From positions 1 through 56,536 of the forward strand of contig CAZDKO010000007.1 of NCBI GenBank assembly GCA_964506075.1: DNA of 56,536 bases, given 5' to 3'. The translations under genes were made by a program, and so were the position numbers. Of the stretch, positions 44,936 through 53,456 are shown one piece after another. A model generated the notes under the pieces. That model worked only from the letters and a program-made list of their open reading frames with translations. It ran no database searches and was not told the origin of the DNA. How positions within the stretch are numbered: the first letter of the stretch is position 1; every line of letters begins with the position of its first letter. The DNA comes from CAZDKO01 sp964506075 [NCBI: uncultured bacterium] (GTDB lineage Bacteria > CAZDME01 > JAYEMH01).

Positions 44936-45550
44936 TTAATTTCCTTGTGCCTGTTTCAAAGCGTTATTCACATTTTTCTTTAAAGCGTTACTGCTTACGC
45001 TGGCTCCGGTAATAGCTTCAACATCCGTTGACTGTCTGGCAATTATCAGGTCAATAAGTGATTTAACTTTATCGGCGTATCTTTCCCCCCCGCCTTTGTG
45101 CTTTAAAATTTCAATGCCGGCAATCTGCCCGTCTTTAACCGTAACAGCAATATCCATCATAGAATCACTGGATAAATATCTGCCGTCTTTTAAAATTGTA
45201 TTTTGACTCAAGGAAACATCAACGCGGCTGGTTACCCTTCCTTCTGTATTGCAATAGGCTCTGACAATAATCACCTTATCCGGTTTTATGTCAATCAAAA
45301 ATTTAGCCTCCTGAAATTTCTTATTATCCTGCATGGTAAATCTTTTAGAAATGATAACCTCATTATCTTTGGTAAGTTCTATTTTTTCAACGAAATGTTT
45401 TTCCGGACTATCTGTCGGATGAGTCACTATCACTAAAAGTTCACCTCTGGAAGGGTCGTATTCAGTTTCTATGCTCTCAGGCGGATGAGCATATACTGTC
45501 CGGCCAAGCATGGATAAAACAACCATAACAAACAAAATAGTTTTTTTCAT
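44936..45550 (-). CDS. FMN-binding domain protein, exported
   Basis: The 204-residue protein has a signal peptide (about 1-22). Residues 23-115 form a beta-rich domain beginning HPPESIETEYDPSRGELL, reminiscent of desulfoferrodoxin-like folds. Residues 120-204 are an FMN-binding domain like those of NqrC/RnfG. The Thr in AITGASVS fits the covalent flavinylation motif. It may take part in extracytoplasmic electron transfer; the partner is unknown. AAGGAG precedes the ATG. Confidence 0.8.
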   Translation of the reverse strand: MKKTILFVMVVLSMLGRTVYAHPPESIETEYDPSRGELLVIVTHPTDSPEKHFVEKIELTKDNEVIISKRFTMQDNKKFQEAKFLIDIKPDKVIIVRAYCNTEGRVTSRVDVSLSQNTILKDGRYLSSDSMMDIAVTVKDGQIAGIEILKHKGGGERYADKVKSLIDLIIARQSTDVEAITGASVSSNALKKNVNNALKQAQGN

Positions 45551-45684
45551 CTTAATCTCCTTACTTTTATCTTAACTACAAACAGGGAAATATATTAAAC
45601 CTCATCTTACCAATTAGACATTTGACCCGGGCGGAAAGTTACACTTCAAATTCACATATCACCTTCTCCCGCAATTTCCATAAA

Positions 45685-48501
45685 CTATCTGCACGAATAA
45701 ATAAACGGGCAGTGTTGACATTTTTTTTCGTCTGTTTTATCCGCCGTAAATGTTTTCCCGGGATCAATTATCTCGTGAAGAACAAAGTCAAGAGCTTTCA
45801 GGCAAATTCCCATTACTTCATCCGGTTTGGTCTCGGCATCAAAAAAATAATCCAGTTTCAGGTTTTTTAAATTGTACAACGCCGCATTTAAAATTTCATC
45901 TTTATATTTTTTCCTTTCAAAATAATAATAGAGCGGCAGTTGAAATGATTTTATTTTATCCTTTATTGATTCCCTTGTCATCTCCATTTTTTTTAACTGG
46001 TTAATTCCTTGAGGTTTTCCTCCGGGAGAACCTGTCTTATAATCCAAAATCAAAACCGAACCATCTTGAAGCTTGTCAACTCTATCTACTATATAAGTAA
46101 AGAGAAATCTGTCTTTTAAAAACTCTATTTCTTCTTCAAACCTTTTTTCCAGATAAAGAATCCGGGCTACGCTCCTCTCTCCATCAGTCTCTTCAAACTT
46201 CAAAAACTGTTCCAGCTTGAAACGCATAACCTCTTTAAGTAAAAACGAATCGGCATGCATCTTTTTCAAGAATTTTTCCCTGAACATATCTTCAAATTTT
46301 TCAAAAAAATCCCGGCGGAATTTCCGGTCGAACACCGGTGTCTTGCCGATAAAAACACTAAATGTTTTTTCAAGCAAATCATGAATAAAAATCCCGATAT
46401 CTTTTCCTTCCGGATCATCCGAAAATTCCTCCTTCTCTTCCAGTCCCAGCACGTACTGATAATAGAACTGAAGAGGACAATGCACATAAGTATTTACACT
46501 GGAGGCGGAGTAAGAACGATTTTTGAGGAACGATACCATTTGCCCGGTCTTGCCGATTTCCATTTTATCAGGCAGGACATTAACCGAAAAACCAACCCGA
46601 TACGGAGAAACCATACCCAGCCTTTTATTTTCTTTCTCTTTCATCCAGATAAGTTCTTCTACAAACCGGCTTTTTTCCTTCTCTCCGTTATCTTCATAAA
46701 TTACATGAACCGCGTCGGCTGCGGAAACGATCCGCCGGAAATGATAACGCTGAATCTCCTCTTCGTTCCTGACGATATCAATACCCAGGCCTAATTTGAT
46801 GTCGTACGGTATTAACGGGTCGTAGATTTTTATCCTGGGTAAAACAGACTCATTGGCATCCATTATAATCACCTGTTCAAAATTAAGGGTACGGGTTTCA
46901 AGCATACCCAAAATCTGCAGTCCCTTAAGGGGAGAACCCAGAAAATTGACCATTTCATTTTCAAGCATATTCCGGAATATTTTGAAAATATCCTCCTTAA
47001 GGAAATGTTCTTCGGAAAAAGTCGCATTTGCCAGCTCCTCTGCGAGTGAATACATTCTCTCGGAAATCTTTAAATTCAAGGGATAAACCCCGATAAAGCT
47101 TTTGGCCAGTAACATATCAAGAAAATCTCCCAGGACCAGGCTAAAATCCCGGAAATTATCCATTCCTTCCCACCGCCCGAATAAAGAGAGATGGAGCGTT
47201 TTAAGAATGGCCCGTAAATCTTCAATAGAAACCTTAACATCCGCTTGAACGGCCACACGTTGAAAGAGAGTGTCTGCCGATTCAATGTCCTTTAAGTTTA
47301 CGAATAAATTTCCGCTGAAGGAGGTCTCTTCCATCCCTAAAAGAGCCTCTTCAATCTTATGAATCAGAATCCTGGTAACGCTATAATCCGGCGTGATCTT
47401 CAAATTTTTAACCAGCGGATGGCTTAAGGCCGTTATGTAATCCTTAGCGTAATAATCTCCGTCTTTTTTTGTTTCCTGCGCCTGGAATATAAATTCAAAG
47501 AGGGAATATAAAGAACTTCTCTTCAGCGGATAGCCCAGCGAAACGTTAAAGTCCCCGAATTCCTGTCCCAATTCGGAAACCAGGGGTATCATACTGCCGG
47601 AGTCCGGAAGGACAATAACCGCAGAATCTGGCTTTTTTATCTTCTTCAGGATCTCTCTGACCACGCAGACCTGCGAGTGACGGTCAAAAGCGGAATAAAG
47701 CTCTAAAGAAAAATCTTTACGTTTTATTTCTTCCGGTTTAACGGCGCAGGAAAATTCACGGGCTATATTTTTAAGCACCGGCCACCGGTCTTCATCTCCC
47801 TGAAAAAAGAAAACGGCTTTATCTCTGTCCAGGAGGTTTTTTACAATCTGACGTTCCGTCTTCTCCATATAGAAGAAACCGCAGAAAAATATCTTCTCAA
47901 ACTCATCAAAATCAACTTCCTGAATCCATCCGGCTGCCGTAAGATAAGCGAACCCGGCCGAAAAAGAATTTATTCTTAAAAGCTCACGGTGAAAAGCTTC
48001 TCTTAAAATGACTATATTTTCCAGTGAGGCGTTTATGTTTTCAGGTACGTCATATCCGATCGCCGCGCTGGCCTGAACCGTCCGGAGGGAATCCTGAGCT
48101 ATATTTTCCCTATCCAGGGTGTTGATGAAATGCGAGATTTCTCTTCCCCAGGGCAGAAACTCGGAAAACTTTTCTTTTCCCCTGATAATTTCCGGGGCAA
48201 GTTTTTTAGCCAGGGTATAAATCATGTAAGAAGATTCCATCAGGGAAAGCCGGGTATAAGACCGCTTTTTTAACAGTAAATAATCTATAAATTCATCAAT
48301 GGAAAAAAACACCGGGGAGGAGAAACTCCCGCCGATTTTTTTGGAGAGGGCTTTCCTTAAAAATAAAGCCGGGCGCTTACCTTCAAAAACAAAAGCCAGA
48401 CGGCTGAGGTCAAAATCCTTTTTAAGAAAATTTTCCTCTATGTAACCGGTGAGCTTCTCTATGAAATTTTCGTTAAGACTGTAAGTTATGATTTTGGACA
48501 T
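45685..48501 (-). CDS. PD-(D/E)XK nuclease family protein (AddB-like)
   Basis: The 938-residue protein resembles AddB: an inactive helicase-like body with a C-terminal RecB-type nuclease. The nuclease motif LDYKTGSPGG is clear. Cysteines in HCPLQFYYQYVLG and the C-terminal CQHCPFIYSC match the iron-sulfur staple of AddB nucleases. It would work with the AddA-like helicase encoded just upstream to process double-strand breaks. It is shorter than many AddB proteins (about 1,100 residues). Confidence 0.85.
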   Translation of the reverse strand: MSKIITYSLNENFIEKLTGYIEENFLKKDFDLSRLAFVFEGKRPALFLRKALSKKIGGSFSSPVFFSIDEFIDYLLLKKRSYTRLSLMESSYMIYTLAKKLAPEIIRGKEKFSEFLPWGREISHFINTLDRENIAQDSLRTVQASAAIGYDVPENINASLENIVILREAFHRELLRINSFSAGFAYLTAAGWIQEVDFDEFEKIFFCGFFYMEKTERQIVKNLLDRDKAVFFFQGDEDRWPVLKNIAREFSCAVKPEEIKRKDFSLELYSAFDRHSQVCVVREILKKIKKPDSAVIVLPDSGSMIPLVSELGQEFGDFNVSLGYPLKRSSLYSLFEFIFQAQETKKDGDYYAKDYITALSHPLVKNLKITPDYSVTRILIHKIEEALLGMEETSFSGNLFVNLKDIESADTLFQRVAVQADVKVSIEDLRAILKTLHLSLFGRWEGMDNFRDFSLVLGDFLDMLLAKSFIGVYPLNLKISERMYSLAEELANATFSEEHFLKEDIFKIFRNMLENEMVNFLGSPLKGLQILGMLETRTLNFEQVIIMDANESVLPRIKIYDPLIPYDIKLGLGIDIVRNEEEIQRYHFRRIVSAADAVHVIYEDNGEKEKSRFVEELIWMKEKENKRLGMVSPYRVGFSVNVLPDKMEIGKTGQMVSFLKNRSYSASSVNTYVHCPLQFYYQYVLGLEEKEEFSDDPEGKDIGIFIHDLLEKTFSVFIGKTPVFDRKFRRDFFEKFEDMFREKFLKKMHADSFLLKEVMRFKLEQFLKFEETDGERSVARILYLEKRFEEEIEFLKDRFLFTYIVDRVDKLQDGSVLILDYKTGSPGGKPQGINQLKKMEMTRESIKDKIKSFQLPLYYYFERKKYKDEILNAALYNLKNLKLDYFFDAETKPDEVMGICLKALDFVLHEIIDPGKTFTADKTDEKKCQHCPFIYSCR

Positions 48502-48520
48502 GGGATTAATTGGTTAATTA

Positions 48521-48630
48521 AAGAGAACAGAAACCAGAGAACAGATAACAGAAAATACAAAAGTGAAAAATAAAGATTCTTCTTTCTTAAATTGCTTTTC
48601 GTACTCTGTTCTCTGTAATCTGTACTCTTA
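48521..48630. repeat. intergenic repeat between addB-like and addA-like genes (family B)
   Basis: This holds AGAGAACAG, AGAGAACAGATAACAG and, on the far side, the inverted GTACTCTGTTCTCTGTAATC. The two halves can pair into a long hairpin. The same unit occurs at 35774-35886. Confidence 0.7.
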
Positions 48631-48649
48631 AACCTACAACACAATTTAT

Positions 48650-51600
48650 TTATTCCCTATTTATTTCTTCCACCTTCAACGTATCCAGATAAATGACAAA
48701 ACCTCTTTCCTTTAATTTCGGATAAAGGGATTTTATAATACCCATATATTCAAGAATCTGTTCTTTCTGGAAATCTTCTTCATCCTTTGAACTTTTATAA
48801 TCTATGACCCAGGTCTCCCGGGGAGTAATCACCAGACGGTCAATTCTCCTGGTGTTACCGCCGGAATCCACTACTTCTTTTTCCTGATATACTGTCCCTT
48901 TTTCAACGCAGAAAAACGGTTTTAATTTTTCATCATCAAGCAGTTTTTCCACCTGCGCTACGTACACTTCTATATCCTTTAAGTAAGGAAAGGCCAGTTT
49001 CGTTTTTTCCTTAGCCCGCTTCAGGTAAAAATTTTTATCGGCCCCGGAAAGATTTCCCACACACGAAAGAATAAGATGCATAATTTTCCCCTTTAATCTC
49101 TTATTTCTGTTTACAAGCTCCTTATATCCTATAAATTCATTTTTCAAAATATCAATCCAATCCGAGTAATGAGAGACGGGTAATTCTTTAATCCGCTCCC
49201 GACCGTTCTCTCTTTTAACTTGAGCATAGTCTTTAATTGCTCCGCGCTGCTGGTCTCCTTTCGGAAGAAGAAGACGGGCCGGATTAAAATTATTGCCTTT
49301 TTTCTCCGGCACCAGGATATAAATTTCATATTTCGCCCTGGTTAAAGCGACGTAGAGTTTGTTTAATCCGTCAATCAGTACATTTACATATTCCTTCTTA
49401 TATTCCTCGGCTAATTTTTTTGAATGAAGCCTGTATGCCTTTTTAATCTGTATCAATTCCAATGTATTATCTTCATCCTGTTTCACCAGTCTGTTTGAAG
49501 CGCCGGAGAATCCCACGTTTACGTCCATATCAAAGAACGGGACTATAACCACCGGAAATTCAAGCCCCTTGGCTTTGTGGATGGTGTTGATTTTAACCGC
49601 GTTTTCCCGGGTCACGTTTACGTAGAGGTTCTTTTCTTCAGCCCTCTCGAAAAATTCCAAAAAGGAAGAAATGCCGGCGTAATCATCCTCTTCCTTCATA
49701 ATGAAGTCAATAAACTTCATAAAGAAACCCTGATATTCAGGAAAATTATCCAGAACCTTGAACTTACGCATAACCGTAATCATCAGCTCATAAAGAGGAA
49801 CAAACCCTACACTTTTAAAAAAGTCCTCCATAAAAAACTGCCACGTATCATTAAACCTGCTCCTGAAGAGCTTGTAAATGTTAACCTTTTTCCGGCCCTT
49901 TATGTCAAAGATAAAATCCCTTATCTCCCCGGGTTTCGTTCCCGAGGCTTTTTGAAAAATGTCCCCCTGGATAAAAGAAGCAAAGGATAAATCATCTATA
50001 GGTGAATTCAAGAATTTGACAAAAGAGATAAGTTCTTTTATAAGCGGGTGCTCACGTATATTGAGAGTTTTTTCCGATTCAACGGGAAATCCTTCCTCAA
50101 TCAACCAGGAAGTTAAAAGCTCAACGTCCCGATTCTCACCGGAAAGAATGGCTATGTCAGAGAAGGAAAACCTTTTTTCAGCCGTAAGGCTTCTGATAAT
50201 CGCCAGCAACCGTTCTCTGACAAAACTGTTTCTTTCGTCCATATTACCGGATTTGATCGTTTCAAAACTTACGTATCCGGCGTTATTATCTTTGAGCCAT
50301 ACCTGATTTGATTCTTCAAAATTATTTATTACTTTTTTGACATCGCGCAGGGCCAGTTCCGGAGACTGCGTCCTTTCCGATTCTAAATCACCCAGAAAAC
50401 GTCTAAGATTATCTTCTGAGAAAATTTGATTGTTAAACTCCACTATCTCCTTGTGGCTGCGGTAGTTTTTTCTAAGGACCGTCTCCTCCGGATTGAAACT
50501 CTTATAGCCGGTTTCAACCGACTCAAAAAGAGAAACGTCTCCTCCCCGGAACCGGAAAATAGCCTGCTTTTTATCACCGACATAAAAAAGAGTTCCTCCG
50601 GACGATAAAGCCTCATCTACCAGAGGAGATAAATTTCTCCATTGCAGGCGGCTCGTATCCTGAAACTCATCAATTAAATAGTGGCGCAACCGGGTGGCCA
50701 GCCGGTAATAAATCTCAGCCACCGTCACCGACTCATCATCAACCAGAGATTGCGCCCGGTTATTGAGTTCCTGTAAGAAAATTACGTCATCACCCCCGGA
50801 CGTTTTAATAAAATCCTCCCATATCAGATTAAATATATCTATATAAGAATTGAAAGCCAGCGATGACTCCAGTTCACACACCTCGCCCAGACTTTTACGT
50901 AAATTTTTCCATAGCCCGGTAATTTTATCCGGGGGCGCCTTTTTCCCGGTCATGGGAAACTCATCCCTGGCAAAATAAAGAGAAAGAGTGTCAATATTAA
51001 ATCCCTCCTTATTTTTTCCCAGGAAAACGTCTATCGCCTTAACCAGGCCTTTATGGGTCGCTTCGGGTAAATCACCCTTGAGCTTTCCGACAGTGTCCAG
51101 CACCGCCTGTTTTTTCTTTAGCAGCGTTTTTACTTCCGAAGAGGACTTCCTGAACAAACCGCCGTAAATATTAGTGTAGTCGTAGAAAGACCGCATCAGC
51201 CCGAGAATATCTTTCTTTACAAACCAGCTTTCCCGATTCTCGATAAAGAGATAGGAATGTAGAAACCGCCTGAAGATTTCGCGGATACCGCTATCCGCCT
51301 TCACCCTGTCTATGACCCGGTTGAAACTATATTCCAGATACTCCGAATAGTCTTCCTTGATTCTGAAATCAGACCCTATCCGCAGATGAACGGCGCAGCC
51401 CGAAAGCAAAGACCGGATAAAACTGTCAATAGTTCCGACCTGAAAAAAACTATAATCGCCGATGATATCATCCATAATGCCGCAAGCCAATACACCCGCC
51501 TTATTCTTATCCACGGAAAGATACGAAAGGATGTCTTTCTTTTCATCGGGGTCCCGGAATGAATCCAGGGCAATCTTTTTAAGAAAATCGATAATTCTCC

Positions 51601-51802
51601 GCTTCATCTCTATGGTCGCTTTATTGGTAAAAGTAACGGCGAGTATAGTTTGAAGAGGGTTTTCTTCCGTTCGAAGTCGGGAATCCATAATAAGCTGGAG
51701 GTATCTTCGGGCTAAAGCGTAGGTCTTTCCGGAACCGGCTGACGCTTTAACCACCTCTACGCCTGGAAATTTCAGGAAGGTTGATTTCTGTTCTTTCGTC
51801 AT
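48650..51802 (-). CDS. UvrD-family helicase-nuclease (AddA/RecB-like)
   Basis: The 1050-residue protein is a superfamily 1A helicase. ASAGSGKT at 20-27 binds ATP, AVTFTNKATIEMKRRI and HYLIDEFQDTSRLQW are motifs Ia and II, and YVALTRAKYEIYI is motif VI. The C-terminus has a RecB-type nuclease motif, WVIDYKSS. Together with the following gene it makes an AddAB-type recombination nuclease. The promoter gives a leader of only about 7 bases, so translation is close to leaderless. Confidence 0.9.
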   Translation of the reverse strand: MTKEQKSTFLKFPGVEVVKASAGSGKTYALARRYLQLIMDSRLRTEENPLQTILAVTFTNKATIEMKRRIIDFLKKIALDSFRDPDEKKDILSYLSVDKNKAGVLACGIMDDIIGDYSFFQVGTIDSFIRSLLSGCAVHLRIGSDFRIKEDYSEYLEYSFNRVIDRVKADSGIREIFRRFLHSYLFIENRESWFVKKDILGLMRSFYDYTNIYGGLFRKSSSEVKTLLKKKQAVLDTVGKLKGDLPEATHKGLVKAIDVFLGKNKEGFNIDTLSLYFARDEFPMTGKKAPPDKITGLWKNLRKSLGEVCELESSLAFNSYIDIFNLIWEDFIKTSGGDDVIFLQELNNRAQSLVDDESVTVAEIYYRLATRLRHYLIDEFQDTSRLQWRNLSPLVDEALSSGGTLFYVGDKKQAIFRFRGGDVSLFESVETGYKSFNPEETVLRKNYRSHKEIVEFNNQIFSEDNLRRFLGDLESERTQSPELALRDVKKVINNFEESNQVWLKDNNAGYVSFETIKSGNMDERNSFVRERLLAIIRSLTAEKRFSFSDIAILSGENRDVELLTSWLIEEGFPVESEKTLNIREHPLIKELISFVKFLNSPIDDLSFASFIQGDIFQKASGTKPGEIRDFIFDIKGRKKVNIYKLFRSRFNDTWQFFMEDFFKSVGFVPLYELMITVMRKFKVLDNFPEYQGFFMKFIDFIMKEEDDYAGISSFLEFFERAEEKNLYVNVTRENAVKINTIHKAKGLEFPVVIVPFFDMDVNVGFSGASNRLVKQDEDNTLELIQIKKAYRLHSKKLAEEYKKEYVNVLIDGLNKLYVALTRAKYEIYILVPEKKGNNFNPARLLLPKGDQQRGAIKDYAQVKRENGRERIKELPVSHYSDWIDILKNEFIGYKELVNRNKRLKGKIMHLILSCVGNLSGADKNFYLKRAKEKTKLAFPYLKDIEVYVAQVEKLLDDEKLKPFFCVEKGTVYQEKEVVDSGGNTRRIDRLVITPRETWVIDYKSSKDEEDFQKEQILEYMGIIKSLYPKLKERGFVIYLDTLKVEEINRE

Positions 51803-51815
51803 TTTGGTGAAGACG

Positions 51816-51844
51816 ATTATAGCATAACCTTATCTAAAGCTCAA
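51816..51844 (-). promoter_or_regulatory. promoter of the addA-like gene
   Basis: TTGAGC, a 17-base spacer with extended -10 TGC, then TATAAT are read on the minus strand. The -10 is only 13 bases from the ATG. Confidence 0.65.
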
Positions 51845-51860
51845 GTGTACTATATTTCTA

Positions 51861-51889
51861 TTGATACCTTTTTACTTCCACGCTAAATT
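51861..51889 (+). promoter_or_regulatory. promoter of the decayed secreted-protein gene / peptide locus
   Basis: TTGATA, a 17-base spacer, then TAAATT. A dyad (AACC-c-TTAA ... TTAAGGTT, 51903-51926) lies in the predicted leader, just before the AAGG ribosome-binding site. Confidence 0.5.
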
Positions 51890-51930
51890 CGGAATTAATT
51901 AGAACCCTTAAACAACACTTAAGGTTAAAT

Positions 51931-52530
51931 ATGAAAAATATCTTTTGGTTACATTGTTAATGTCTTTATTGATAGTGGCAAGCGTTACTCAGGAAGTTAT
52001 GGCTATACTCGTAATAGGTAACCAGACCGAACTTTTAAAATACGAAATATTTGTTAAAAAACTTGGGGTTTCCTATGACGGCGGGTCAAACTGGGTAACT
52101 GTTTTTGAAGGAACCTCCAGCCGGATAGATTTAACTCAGGGTTCCAATGCCGGGACATTTTTTGTCGGACAAAATCTCCCGGTCGGCACGGTAAATAAAG
52201 TTAACCATTGACCAGTAAATAACTATTCAAGGTAAAGTCTCCCATAGCGGGGAAACATACGTCACCACCGCTACGGGGGCCCTGGAAGAAACCAGGCAAA
52301 GTCAAGGTGCTGCCTACGTCGAACAGGTAACCGTCTGCCCTTACGGTGCTATCATCCATACCCAGGACGTAAACGTAAATGTTCAGGCCGGACAAACGGT
52401 TATCCTGAGAATAAATTTTAATATTGCCAACAGCGATAATGCCGTCAGGTGTATATCCTGCGCTCCGGCTCCGTGGGGATATGCTGTTTATCCGATGTCG
52501 GTTACCGGGACCGTAACCCAGATACAATAG
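51931..52530 (+). pseudogene. decayed gene for a secreted beta-rich protein (DUF4382-like pattern)
   Basis: Three lesions interrupt a readable protein of about 199 residues. The ATG at 51931 reads MKNIFW and stops at 51958. One extra T in the TTTT run at 51943-51946 would give a proper signal peptide (MKNIFLVTLLMSLLIVASV). That frame, open from 51945, ends at TGA 52209. The downstream frame from about 52201 reads LTIDQ, then TAA at 52216, then ITIQGKVSHSGETYVTTATG on to TAG at 52530. The first half resembles DUF4382-type secreted proteins. Sequencing errors could mimic the two frameshifts, but TAA in place of CAA looks like true decay. Confidence 0.65.
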
Positions 52531-52554
52531 AAACTAAAGAAAGTTCATTAAAAT

Positions 52555-52683
52555 ATGTCTAAAAGCAAAAAAACACGCTACGAAACACCCCGGATTAGGA
52601 CGTTTGACGCTTCAGAGCTGGAAGAAGAATTAGGATATACTAACGGAACCACCGGCCACGTTGATTTACAGGGAGGAAATTAA
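52555..52683 (+). CDS. small peptide A, lasso-type leader motif (putative RiPP precursor)
   Basis: The 42-residue peptide opens MSKSKKTR, then YETPRI, which fits the YxxPxL/I motif by which lasso precursor leaders bind the PqqD-like recognition protein. An acidic stretch, ELEEELGYT, follows. Thr29 and Asn30 are followed by Gly31, as at a lasso cleavage site (Thr at -2, Gly at +1). The remaining segment GTTGHVDLQGGN is 12 residues with Asp at position 7. No strong ribosome-binding site is seen. It shares a long block with the two peptides after pqqD, which supports it being a real gene. Confidence 0.65.
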   Translation: MSKSKKTRYETPRIRTFDASELEEELGYTNGTTGHVDLQGGN

Positions 52684-52759
52684 AATCTCTCTCATCGGTT
52701 ATATCTTTTACCTCATCCATAAGATTTATAGTTAGTGTTATATTGTTTTTATTTTCCCC

Positions 52760-52788
52760 TTGACATTCCACCCTATATATGGTACATA
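52760..52788 (+). promoter_or_regulatory. promoter of the PqqD-like gene and peptides B and C
   Basis: A perfect TTGACA, a 17-base spacer ending ATGG, then TACATA. The predicted start lies about 25 bases before the PqqD-like ATG. Confidence 0.55.
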
Positions 52789-52819
52789 TATTACCCCTCT
52801 AAAAAGAGGCCTATCTAAG

Positions 52820-53089
52820 ATGAACACCGAATACCCTAAAGTGAGAGATGACATTGTAGTCTCAAAAGTTGGTCAGGAAACAATGCTTTTTGACCCTAAA
52901 ACAGAGCGGGTTCACATCTTAAATAAAACGGCCTCCTGGGTCTGGAAAATGATTGACGGACGGCATGGTCTTAAGGAAATAATTCAAAGTTTACGCCGTA
53001 ACTTTAACGTCGCAACGGATGTTCCGGTAGAATCGGACATCACTTACATTTTAGATAAATTTAAAGAAAACGGATTATTAAAAGATTAA
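52820..53089 (+). CDS. PqqD family peptide-recognition protein (lasso B1-like)
   Basis: The 89-residue protein has the PqqD winged-helix pattern: DDIVVSKVGQETMLFDPKTE, then VHILNKTASWVWKMIDG and IIQSLRRNF, with an ILDKFKENGLLK end. PqqD domains (RRE) bind leader peptides and hand them to modifying enzymes. Stand-alone copies act as B1 in lasso clusters. Peptides with the matching YxxPxI motif lie on both sides. The start at 52820 was chosen because a longer TTG frame at 52760 would begin in the promoter. AGAGG upstream may serve for ribosome binding. Confidence 0.85.
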   Translation: MNTEYPKVRDDIVVSKVGQETMLFDPKTERVHILNKTASWVWKMIDGRHGLKEIIQSLRRNFNVATDVPVESDITYILDKFKENGLLKD

Positions 53090-53093
53090 AAAT

Positions 53094-53130
53094 TACCCCC
53101 GTTAGGTAATAACAGTGTACCGACGGGGTA
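53094..53130 (+). promoter_or_regulatory. hairpin between the PqqD-like gene and peptide B
   Basis: TACCCCCGT and ACGGGGTA pair with one bulge, 5 bases after the PqqD-like stop. No long T-tract follows, so it may be a partial terminator or a processing or stability element that sets a different level for the peptides downstream. Confidence 0.45.
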
Positions 53131-53157
53131 TATTTCTCTATAGAAGGGGGTGCAAGA

Positions 53158-53268
53158 ATGGAGAGAAAAAAAGAAAAGAAAGAGGAAAAGAAATATGAAG
53201 CGCCGCAAATCAAATCTTATGAAGCGGGAGAATTGGAAGAGGAATTAGGATATACCCTCGGTTCATGA
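53158..53268 (+). CDS. small peptide B, lasso-type leader without a core
   Basis: The 36-residue peptide has a very basic and acidic N-terminus (MERKKEKKEEKK), then YEAPQI, the acidic ELEEELGYT and a final Leu-Gly-Ser. It lines up with peptide A through the Thr-X-Gly point and then stops, so at most Gly-Ser would be a core. AAGGGGGTG lies before the ATG. Peptide C downstream has the same protein sequence but nine synonymous codon differences. Confidence 0.8.
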   Translation: MERKKEKKEEKKYEAPQIKSYEAGELEEELGYTLGS

Positions 53269-53304
53269 ACATAATGTAAATTTTTTATGGGAGGAGGTGG
53301 AAGA

Positions 53305-53415
53305 ATGGAAAGAAAAAAAGAAAAGAAAGAGGAAAAGAAATATGAAGCGCCGCAAATTAAATCTTATGAGGCGGGAGAGTTAGAAGAAGAATTAGGATAC
53401 ACTCTCGGTTCTTAA
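53305..53415 (+). CDS. small peptide C, identical to peptide B
   Basis: The 36-residue peptide matches peptide B residue for residue. Codons 2, 18, 22, 25, 26, 28, 32, 33 and 36 differ synonymously, and the stop is TAA rather than TGA. GGGAGGAGG gives a strong ribosome-binding site. It is the last gene of the plus-strand peptide unit and is followed by a strong hairpin. Its conservation argues that the leader-like sequence itself is under selection. Confidence 0.8.
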   Translation: MERKKEKKEEKKYEAPQIKSYEAGELEEELGYTLGS

Positions 53416-53423
53416 TCTGCTGG

Positions 53424-53449
53424 ACTTCCTGTTTACCTGTAAAGGAAGT
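53424..53449 (+). terminator. hairpin after peptide C (likely terminator)
   Basis: ACTTCC pairs with GGAAGT, and inner TTTA pairs with TAAA around a CCTG loop. GATTCTTTC follows, a weak T-tract. It lies 8 bases past the peptide C stop, in a convergent intergenic gap. Confidence 0.55.
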
Positions 53450-53456
53450 GATTCTT

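Noticed and set aside
37245-45550. The exporter run as a dedicated exporter of the peptide or sulfated product
   Set aside because: The genes are common efflux and envelope functions, separated from both loci by unrelated DNA-repair genes or housekeeping genes; no sequence evidence links them.
46255-46794. 179-codon plus-strand frame inside the addB-like gene
   Set aside because: It is antisense to a well-conserved coding region and its translation has no family pattern.
52201-52527. 108-codon minus-strand frame over the decayed gene
   Set aside because: The plus-strand reading gives a coherent secreted-protein sequence; the antisense frame is biased in composition and unlike any family.
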